Part shown: piece by piece, positions 24,375 through 30,980 of the stretch
Layout: each line of letters opens with the position of its first letter
Position numbering within the stretch: the stretch's first letter is position 1
NCBI GenBank assembly: GCA_023391335.1
Contig: JAEWBG010000094.1
Span: 1-33,116, forward strand
DNA length: 33,116 nt
Direction: 5' to 3'
Origin: Pseudomonadota bacterium
Lineage (GTDB): Bacteria > Pseudomonadota > Gammaproteobacteria > Steroidobacterales > Steroidobacteraceae
The notes under the pieces: generated by a model
What the model saw: only the letters and a program-made list of their open reading frames with translations
Databases searched by the model: none
What the model was told of the DNA's origin: nothing
Made by a program: the position numbers and the translations under genes

Positions 24375-26594
24375 CTAATCATCATCAACAATGATGACCG
24401 CCGCATGCGAAACCTCACCGAGCGTAGCGCCGTCGTCCACGGTCGCGAGTTCCACCAAGAACAACTCGGTGTTCTCGACGATCGCATCGCTGACCAGCGG
24501 GATCGTGAGATGGACGGTTCGCTGGCCAGCTGGAATTTCCTCGACATCAGGTCCTATTGCGGCGAAGTCGGTGCCCGCCTCCGCGGAATTGCCTTTGAGC
24601 GACCATTTGAACTTCACTGCCTGACGCGTCGAGCCCGAGCGCTTCACGACGAGCCGCACCGCTGCATCGCTTTCAGTCGCAACGTAGGTGTCTTTTTCAA
24701 ACTCGATCGTGTTGTTTGCACTCGGTGCGGACGCGGCCGGTGCTGCCGAAGCGGGAGCCGCAGTGGCTACAGCGGGAGGAGCAACGCGTTCTGGCTGAGT
24801 ATGTGCCGTCGCCGGCATCTGCGTTGTTGCTGCCTCTTCGCGCACGACCTGTTCGGATTGCGAAGCCGGCTTCGGCGCCACTGGCATAGCACGACTTGCG
24901 GGGACCTGCTCAGGTTGCGAACGCGCCGCTGCAGCCGATGCATTCGACTCTTCAGGAGCCAACGATGCTGGCTCGGGGCGCGTCGACTTCTCGTGCTGGC
25001 GCATGCCGGACGAAGCATCGCCCGGGCTCGGGCGGTCGTTCGGAACGGCTGAATCCTGCGTTGTGGTTGCAGGCTCGTCCTTGTTCGATGGTGGCGCAGG
25101 AACTTGGGTGATCAAGAAAGTCGCAACTGCCGCAGCGATTCCAAGCAGCAGCAACGCGATCCAGATCCCCCAACGACGGGAGATGTCATCGCTGCCGCCT
25201 TGAATCTGTTGTGGCAACAACGGCGTGGCATGAGCTTCCGTACATCCCAGTGCGCTCAAGAGATCGGCGACATCGATGCGTCGCTCGACTTTGTCCCACA
25301 TCAGCGCGTCAGACAGGGCTCGCCATTGTTTGTTCGTAAGCCCCTCGATCCGAGCCGGACGCTTGCCATGCGCTCGCGCGAGCACTGCGGACCGGCCGCC
25401 GTATGGGTGTCGACCGGATAACAACTCGTACACGATGCAGGCAAAACTATAGACGTCGTCAACAGGCTCAGGGATCTCGCCGTGTATGCGTTCCATGCTC
25501 GCGTAAGCCGGAGCGCCGGTCGAGATTGCATCCGCATTGGGGCTCGCTTGCGTCGCACGCGTGCGAGCAAAACCGAAGCCCAACACGCGAATCTCACCAC
25601 CGCAGGTGAGCATCACATTCGCAGGTTTTAGATCCCCGTGAACGACACCGCGACCATGTGCGTGACGTAAGGCAGCCCCAATCGCGCCGATCAAGTTCAT
25701 CGCCTGACTGCGACGAATCGGTTCGTGGTTGAGGCGGTGCAACACGCTGGAAAGCAGTTCACCTTCCAACATTTCCATGACGATGAAGTAAGTCTCACCA
25801 TCTTGGTCCAGATCGAACACGCTCACGACGTTCGGATGCGAAAGCGCCTGTGCTTGGTGGAACTCGCGCTCGAGTTCGGCCAATGCAGCGCGATCTTCGA
25901 AAGAACGCTTGAGCACTTTGACCGCGACAAAACGATCGTTGACGGCGAGGTGTGCGCGGCGCCGATCTAGCGCTTTGTAAACAGTGCTGGAATTGCCGTA
26001 GCCGAGCACGCCCTGAAGTTCGTAGCGATCGCGCAAGACATCTCGGGTTGTGCGCGAGCGAGGTGGGCGGGGAGCGGCACGCTCGGCTGCCGGCGGCGTG
26101 TGAACTCGTGCGGACGCAGCCTGAGGTTCGGGCACATCGGCTGTTGCAGTCTGAACATCCTGCGTCGGTGCGGGAATCGGAGCGGGCTTTGGCTCGGAAC
26201 GGACTAGCGTGAGGTCCGATGTATCGTCGGTCGAGGCCTGTGGCACATCTCGCTCGGCAAGCAACTTTCGCCAGCGTGTGCCCGTGGTGTCGAGCGTAGC
26301 CTCGGTGGTATCTCGCGGCGCTTCCGTCTGCGTCGCGACACCGAAGACGAGCTGAGCAATATCGCTCTTGAGAGTGCGAGCGAGATCCGGCTCGATCTTG
26401 CCGCGGCGTTGATACTGATCCAGCAGCGCCAACGCATCCCAAGGCGCTTCCGAATTGCTGCGGCAGATGGAGAGAAAGGAAGCTTGCATGTCCTCGCGGT
26501 CGCATCGCCCAGCCGCGTAGTCGTCCAGCCAACCGGCAAGGACGGCGCGGGCGTCTTCGACCTCATTCGGGTCGTCGTCGATCGACACGCTCAT
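24375..26594 (-). CDS. Membrane Ser/Thr kinase-like protein with Calx-beta domain (possible pseudokinase)
   Basis: 739 aa. Regions: an acidic N-terminal helical part (1-95), a linker, a Hanks-type kinase domain (about 191-450), a transmembrane helix (about 475-497), a long Ala/Pro/Ser/Gln-rich linker (500-625), and a C-terminal Calx-beta domain (about 629-739, GTDFAAIGPDVEEIPAG, ENTELFLVEL). The topology puts the kinase inside and Calx-beta outside the inner membrane. Kinase motifs: glycine loop GYGNSSTVY (198-206), lysine K226 in VAVKVLKR, catalytic loop HGDLKPAN (319-326). The Mg-binding DFG is GFG at 339-341, so its aspartate is missing. It may be a pseudokinase or an atypical kinase. Upstream of the DUF7009-like gene. 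Confidence 0.9.
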   Translation of the reverse strand: MSVSIDDDPNEVEDARAVLAGWLDDYAAGRCDREDMQASFLSICRSNSEAPWDALALLDQYQRRGKIEPDLARTLKSDIAQLVFGVATQTEAPRDTTEATLDTTGTRWRKLLAERDVPQASTDDTSDLTLVRSEPKPAPIPAPTQDVQTATADVPEPQAASARVHTPPAAERAAPRPPRSRTTRDVLRDRYELQGVLGYGNSSTVYKALDRRRAHLAVNDRFVAVKVLKRSFEDRAALAELEREFHQAQALSHPNVVSVFDLDQDGETYFIVMEMLEGELLSSVLHRLNHEPIRRSQAMNLIGAIGAALRHAHGRGVVHGDLKPANVMLTCGGEIRVLGFGFARTRATQASPNADAISTGAPAYASMERIHGEIPEPVDDVYSFACIVYELLSGRHPYGGRSAVLARAHGKRPARIEGLTNKQWRALSDALMWDKVERRIDVADLLSALGCTEAHATPLLPQQIQGGSDDISRRWGIWIALLLLGIAAAVATFLITQVPAPPSNKDEPATTTQDSAVPNDRPSPGDASSGMRQHEKSTRPEPASLAPEESNASAAAARSQPEQVPASRAMPVAPKPASQSEQVVREEAATTQMPATAHTQPERVAPPAVATAAPASAAPAASAPSANNTIEFEKDTYVATESDAAVRLVVKRSGSTRQAVKFKWSLKGNSAEAGTDFAAIGPDVEEIPAGQRTVHLTIPLVSDAIVENTELFLVELATVDDGATLGEVSHAAVIIVDDD

Positions 26595-26626
26595 ATAACG
26601 GTGAGTCTAAGCTTGGAGGGCGCCAA

Positions 26627-27166
26627 TTACACTTGTCGCTCGGGCCCGACCGGCTGGATCCGCAGGTCTTTTTGCATTCGATAGTCATCCATAACGAAGC
26701 CACCACCGATATCGATCACGATCTCGGCCGCAATTCTGAATCCAAGCCGCTCGTACGCTTTCACGCTCGGATTGCCTTTGTTTACGGTCAGCCAAAGCGT
26801 CCCTAGGCCGCGTTCGCGGCCGAGCCGCTCAATGAACTCCATACAAGCGCGTCCAGTTCCCGCCCCTCGGCTCCGACCGAGTAAATAAAGCTTACTTAAG
26901 AATAGCCGTCCCTCGTCGGGCTGCGGTTGTAGGGCAAAGTAGCCGATATCGGAAGCATCTCGGCGGACCACAAAATATTCATATCCGCTCGCGATCTGCG
27001 CAGCCATCGCTTCGGCGGTTTGAAACTTTGTCACCATGTAGTCGACCTGAGCTCGACCAATGATGGGTACGTAGTATTCGTACCAAATCTCCCGCGCCAT
27101 TGCCGCGATCGCATCGAGCTGCTCGGTGTCACGAACGGGCGCGAATTCCAGCTCTGGGTGGCTCAT
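26627..27166 (-). CDS. GNAT-family N-acetyltransferase
   Basis: 179 aa. Motif A with the acetyl-CoA pyrophosphate loop is LSKLYLLGRSRGAGTGRACMEF, followed by LWLTVNKGNPSVKAYERLGF, the typical motif B. The substrate is not predictable. Its ATG overlaps the stop of dctA by 4 bases (ATGA), so it is translated with the transporter; it might modify a metabolite or protein linked to dicarboxylate use, but this is only suggested by position. Confidence 0.92.
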   Translation of the reverse strand: MSHPELEFAPVRDTEQLDAIAAMAREIWYEYYVPIIGRAQVDYMVTKFQTAEAMAAQIASGYEYFVVRRDASDIGYFALQPQPDEGRLFLSKLYLLGRSRGAGTGRACMEFIERLGRERGLGTLWLTVNKGNPSVKAYERLGFRIAAEIVIDIGGGFVMDDYRMQKDLRIQPVGPERQV

Positions 27167-28485
27167 GTCGGCTTCTCGACAGACTGCTCTGAGTGAACGC
27201 CCAAGGCGGCATTCAGTCGATCTTTATCGAGAGCGCGGCACCAAGCCGAGACGACAATCGTCGCGACCCCGTTTCCGACAAGATTTGTCAGCGCCCGCGC
27301 TTCAGACATGAACCGATCGATTCCCAAGATCAGCACCAAGGCGGTCGCGGGCAACGTGCCGAGCGCTGACAACGTTGCCGCGAGCACGATGAATCCGCTG
27401 CCCGTCACGGCTGCAGCACCCTTCGAGGTGAGCAATAGGACGGCGAGCAATGTGAGCTGATGCCACAACGTCAGCCGCGTGTTCGTCGCTTGCGCGATGA
27501 ATACCGCCGCCATGGTGAGATAGATCGATGTGCCGTCCAAATTGAATGAATAACCGGTCGGGATCACGAGTCCCACGACAGACTTTGCGCAGCCTGCATG
27601 TTCGAGTTTCGCAATCATCCGCGGCAACACGGATTCGGACGAGGACGTTCCCAGCACGATGAGCAATTCATCGCGAATAAACCGCACGAATCTCAAAATG
27701 CTGAATCCGTGATAGCGCGCCACTGCGCCAAGCACAACCAGCACGAACAAGATACAGGTGAGATAGAAGCAGGCCATCAGTTTCCCCAGCGAGAGCAACG
27801 AGCTCGCGCCGTATTTGCCGACCGTCGCGGCCATCGCCCCGAACGCCCCAATTGGAGCAAGGCGCATGATCATGCCGACGATGCGAAACAAGACCCCACT
27901 CAAGCGATCCACGAAATCGCGAATCATCTGCCCACGCTCACCGACTGTGTGTAACGCGAATCCAAATAGAACGGCGACCAACAGAACCTGCAAGACCTCG
28001 CCCTTGGCGAATGCGTCGATGAGTGTGTTCGGAATGATGTTCAGCAGGAACTCGACGACACTTTGGTGTTGAGCCGCTTGTGTATAGGCCGCGACTTGCC
28101 GTGGGTCCAGACTCGAGACGTCCACGTTCATTCCAGCTCCCGGCTGGACCATATTGACCACAACCAGCCCAATGATGAGCGCCACAGTACTTAGAACCTC
28201 GAAGTAGATGAGCGCCAACAGCCCGGTTCTACCCACGTCTTTGAGGCTTTCCATCCCGGCAATGCCCGTCGCGACGGTGCAAAAGATCACCGGTCCGATG
28301 AGCATTTTGATCAGCTTGATGAAGCCATCTCCCAAGGGCTTCATCTGCACGGCGGTATCGGGTGCGAAGTAACCCAATGCGATGCCGATAGCTACAGCTA
28401 TCAATACCTGCACATACAACGAGCGGAAAATCGACCCGCGTTGCGAATCCAACGGCAGCTCCTGGAATTGAGAGCTGGGGATCAT
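27163..28485 (-). CDS. dctA: C4-dicarboxylate:cation symporter DctA (DAACS family)
   Basis: 440 aa from the ATG at 28485; an in-frame GTG at 28494 is a weaker choice. Diagnostic stretches are LGTSSSESVLPRMIAKLE (serine-rich re-entrant loop), VGLVIPTGYSFNLDGTSIYL, SKGAAAVTGSGFIVLA and GIDRFMSEARALTNLVGNG. These are closer to DctA than to GltP. Eight membrane segments plus two re-entrant loops import succinate, fumarate, malate or aspartate with protons or sodium. It is the first gene of a pair with the GNAT gene. The upstream region is taken up by repeats. Confidence 0.95.
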   Translation of the reverse strand: MIPSSQFQELPLDSQRGSIFRSLYVQVLIAVAIGIALGYFAPDTAVQMKPLGDGFIKLIKMLIGPVIFCTVATGIAGMESLKDVGRTGLLALIYFEVLSTVALIIGLVVVNMVQPGAGMNVDVSSLDPRQVAAYTQAAQHQSVVEFLLNIIPNTLIDAFAKGEVLQVLLVAVLFGFALHTVGERGQMIRDFVDRLSGVLFRIVGMIMRLAPIGAFGAMAATVGKYGASSLLSLGKLMACFYLTCILFVLVVLGAVARYHGFSILRFVRFIRDELLIVLGTSSSESVLPRMIAKLEHAGCAKSVVGLVIPTGYSFNLDGTSIYLTMAAVFIAQATNTRLTLWHQLTLLAVLLLTSKGAAAVTGSGFIVLAATLSALGTLPATALVLILGIDRFMSEARALTNLVGNGVATIVVSAWCRALDKDRLNAALGVHSEQSVEKPT

Positions 28486-28849
28486 ACGACACACTTAACG
28501 AGTACTGCGCCACCCGATCAGCGACGGGTCACGGGTCACGGGTCACGGGTCACGGCCAGGAGCCTCGGACGCAGCACAAACGCAGTCAAGGTTCCATGAA
28601 GAGCGGAGGAAGACGTAACACAAGGAGCACATAGAAATACAAAGACCATCAAAAAAGAGAGCGCTGCGTTGAGCAAAAAAAGAATGTGATGAAGTGAAAC
28701 CGCTTCGCGCGTGAACTGGTGGAGCTCGAAGCAAACGAACCATTGGCGCATAGTCACGCGCAGATTTCACTGGCTGACTTTTTTCCTTCTCTGACACGCA
28801 TCCGTTGCGTTGAGTCCGACCTTCGGCCGCGGCCAAGATCGCCCTTCTT
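28486..28849. repeat. Gene-free region with several repeat arrays upstream of dctA
   Basis: No convincing gene in 364 bases. Contents: four perfect tandem copies of GTCACGG (28528-28555) plus one degenerate copy before them; a stretch (28617-28659) nearly matching the left arm of the element after purD, without its right arm; and a GTGATGAA/GTGAAAC array (about 28686-28713) with imperfect complementary TCACGCGC and TTTCAC segments at about 28753-28770. It appears to be several partial elements side by side. The dctA promoter should lie here, but no clear -35/-10 pair was identified. Confidence 0.7.
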
Positions 28850-29335
28850 CTATGCGACAGCCGGTGCGCTCTGTTTGGACGTCGCCCAAATGCGGCCTTC
28901 GCGAGAATCGAATCGGACAATCATTGTCGCGGCGCGGTCATATTCTTTGCACTCGACCGGCAAGCGCGAATCCGCAAAGTACGCTTTAACGAGATCAAGA
29001 ACAGTTGCAGCAGCGTCCTGAAGTCCAGAATCCTTTGGCGTATTCGCAAGGATCGTCACGCGCCAGCTTTGCTTGCGTGCACCGATCGAACGCAACTCTT
29101 TGCAGAATCGATCCATCAGCAGCAGATCCGAACTCAACGTGTTGTCCGTTACATCGAGCGGCACCCCATCGGCTCGCGCGACATACCTCAGGTGCAATAA
29201 TCCGCCGACCCCCTGCGTGTCATCGTAGAGACACACCGCCAACGCTCCGTGTAGCTCGCACGCGAGCACGCTTGCGTCCGCGCACACGCGAAATGCATCG
29301 GGTTCGACCGGGATCTCTATAGGAGGGTTGGTCAT
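28850..29335 (-). CDS. CheD-like protein lacking the catalytic cysteine
   Basis: 161 aa, no signal peptide. CheD deamidates glutamines on chemoreceptors through a Cys-His-Thr triad; the Cys lies in LGSCVAVCLYD and the His in GGMNHFML, 17 residues later. Here the matching stretches are LHGALAVCLYDD (28-39) and GVGGLLHLRYV (42-52): A31 replaces the Cys and H48 keeps the His, at the same 17-residue spacing. The C-terminal part (TMIVRFDSREGRIW) also follows the CheD pattern. C26 and C35 lie nearby but not at the catalytic position. No chemotaxis genes are adjacent. It may be a binding-only or regulatory homologue. The assignment is by motif and is moderately sure. Confidence 0.68.
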   Translation of the reverse strand: MTNPPIEIPVEPDAFRVCADASVLACELHGALAVCLYDDTQGVGGLLHLRYVARADGVPLDVTDNTLSSDLLLMDRFCKELRSIGARKQSWRVTILANTPKDSGLQDAAATVLDLVKAYFADSRLPVECKEYDRAATMIVRFDSREGRIWATSKQSAPAVA

Positions 29336-29445
29336 CGGGCGCGATCATGCCGTCCGGACTGGGTCGCAATTGAGGACTAGGTCACGAAACCGCGAGCACA
29401 CGCAAGAAGTGCCAAAGTTTGTCACACAACCGCGACAGTAAATCG

Positions 29446-29895
29446 TTATTGCCGCGGGCGAATCCCGCCAAAACTCAGGGACGAGGTCGCAATGAAAACC
29501 TCGCGCAAGAAGTAGATCATCGCCGCAGCGAGACACAGCAATGCGATCACGAATGCAATCGCGATCGGTACCGACAGATCGACGTGCAGAGACGAACTGA
29601 TGAACAGCGCGGCGACCACGAGCGACACCAGCAAGCCGCACAGCACGCACAACGTAATGGCACGATTAATGAGCGTTGCTCGTTTGAACAGCACGCCTAA
29701 TCGAGTGTGCAGATCCTTAGCGACGTCATCCGGAGCTGTGGGGAGCCGCTCTTCCATAGCCCGCGCGCGATCAATGATTCTGCCGATGCGGCTTGCCAGT
29801 ACGTTCAGGGTTGCGCCGAGGCCTGCGAGCAAGAAGACAGGCGCGACTGCGAGCTGAATGACCTGAGCGACACTAGCGACGTGGGGGACTTCCAT
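29446..29895 (-). CDS. DUF2721 membrane protein
   Basis: 149 aa from the chosen ATG. The family signature is VIQLAVAPVFLLAGLGATLN followed by LASRIGRIIDRARAMEERL, then two further membrane segments (ITLCVLCGLLVSLVVAALFI, PIAIAFVIALLCLAAAMIYF). Three membrane helices in total. The frame is open upstream to 30027 with a TTG, but that extension is Arg-rich, antisense to the upstream region of the next gene, and starts outside the conserved domain; MEVPHVASVAQVIQL fits the family. Function unknown. It is divergent from the VNGG-repeat gene. Confidence 0.87.
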   Translation of the reverse strand: MEVPHVASVAQVIQLAVAPVFLLAGLGATLNVLASRIGRIIDRARAMEERLPTAPDDVAKDLHTRLGVLFKRATLINRAITLCVLCGLLVSLVVAALFISSSLHVDLSVPIAIAFVIALLCLAAAMIYFLREVFIATSSLSFGGIRPRQ

Positions 29896-30038
29896 AGGGT
29901 CAATGACTTCTTCTGCAAACCTTTGCGCAACGCTCCGGGGCCGGAAGGCCGGCAGTGAACGCGAATCCGTACTGCCTTGCAACCCTTTTGCAGCTGCCCG
30001 CATCCAAACGGCGCCCTTCACACTCAACGGAGACGCTT

Positions 30039-30779
30039 ATGAAACGCCTTGCCTTATTGGTGCTGCCCTTGTTGGCGATGACAGCACACGCCGACGATGT
30101 CTCGAAGGTCAACGGCAGCGTACACGTTCGCGCGGGCGAATCTGTCGAAGACGTCTCTTCGGTGAATGGCGGAGTTCATATCGATGAGAATGCCACCGCC
30201 AAGAAGGTAGAAACCGTCAATGGCGGCATCGAAGTCGGATCGGGCTCGACTGTCGAGAGCATCGAGACAGTCAACGGCGGCATACATCTCGGCGCTGGCG
30301 TCAAAGCCGCGGAAGTCACTACTGTGAATGGCGGATTGACGTTGGGTGAGAACAGCCGGGTCGCGCACGACGTATCCGCAGTCAACGGTTCGATCCAACT
30401 CGCAAAAGGGGCTGAAGTCGGCGGTGAACTGAGCAATACCAACGGCAAAATTGCCCTCGATGCTGCTCACGTTGTCGGAACGATCACGACCACCAACGGC
30501 GGCATCGATATCGGCGCCAACTCGCGAGTCGATGGCGGCATTCACGTCGAGAAGCCACACACGAACTGGTTCGGTTCATCCAGTCACAACAAGCCACCCC
30601 GTATCGTGATCGGCCCGAATGCCATGGTGAAAGGAACACTGAAGTTCGATCGACCGGTTCTACTCTTTGTGAGCGACCGTGCGACCGTGGGCAAGATCGA
30701 AGGTGCCAAACCAATCAAGTTCAAGGGCGACCAACCGAGCGATGCGGATGAGCGCGCGGCCCTAGCGCAATTGGACTGA
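30039..30779 (+). CDS. Secreted VNGG-repeat protein, probable small beta-solenoid
   Basis: 246 aa. A signal peptide (MKRLALLVLPLLAMTAHADD) is followed by about eight tandem repeats of 18-19 residues (about 21-170), each with a VNGGI/VNGS core after a Thr/Ser-Val pair and an acidic or Gly-rich turn (for example VETVNGGIEVGSGSTVES). Such spacing is typical of a parallel beta-solenoid, as in bactofilin- or DUF4097-like proteins. The C-terminal part (about 180-246) has IVIGPNAMVKGTLKFDRPV, a further solenoid-like rung. GGAGA lies before the ATG. The frame extends upstream to 29955, but the signal peptide marks the true start. Likely periplasmic; function unknown. Confidence 0.85.
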   Translation: MKRLALLVLPLLAMTAHADDVSKVNGSVHVRAGESVEDVSSVNGGVHIDENATAKKVETVNGGIEVGSGSTVESIETVNGGIHLGAGVKAAEVTTVNGGLTLGENSRVAHDVSAVNGSIQLAKGAEVGGELSNTNGKIALDAAHVVGTITTTNGGIDIGANSRVDGGIHVEKPHTNWFGSSSHNKPPRIVIGPNAMVKGTLKFDRPVLLFVSDRATVGKIEGAKPIKFKGDQPSDADERAALAQLD

Positions 30780-30788
30780 AGACCGGAG

Positions 30789-30883
30789 CAACACAAAGAG
30801 CACAATGGGAACACAAAGCTCACAGAGATGAGCCGATCATGACATTTGTCTTTTTTGCTCTCTGTGGCTCCCTTTGTGTTCGT
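30789..30883. repeat. Palindromic nonamer element after the VNGG-repeat gene
   Basis: The left part repeats ACACAAAG-type words at about 9-11 base intervals; GAACACAAAG (30809-30818) pairs exactly with CTTTGTGTTC (30872-30881), and CACAGAG nearby pairs with CTCTGTG. It begins about 10 bases after the stop codon and belongs to the same word class as 23937-24042 and 28617-28659. Confidence 0.85.
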
Positions 30884-30944
30884 CCGATTCTCTGCTTCGG
30901 CGCCCGGATGGCCATGGCGAGGCGCGTGATCGCCATGTACCGTA

Positions 30945-30975
30945 TGCACCCGCCAAAACCAACAAAGCGGGTGCA
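30945..30975 (+). promoter_or_regulatory. 9-base inverted repeat immediately before the peptidase-hydrolase start
   Basis: TGCACCCGC (30945-30953) and GCGGGTGCA (30967-30975) are perfect inverted complements with a 13-base A/C-rich loop, ending 5 bases before the ATG at 30981. The right arm occupies the ribosome-binding position and includes the only purine-rich segment there (GCGGGTG). In RNA it could block translation; in DNA it could be an operator. Confidence 0.6.
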
Positions 30976-30980
30976 ACGGT

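Noticed and set aside
4556..30883. Repeat arrays as possible CRISPR arrays
   Set aside because: The units are 7-9 bases, contiguous, without unique spacers, differ between loci, and no cas genes are present.
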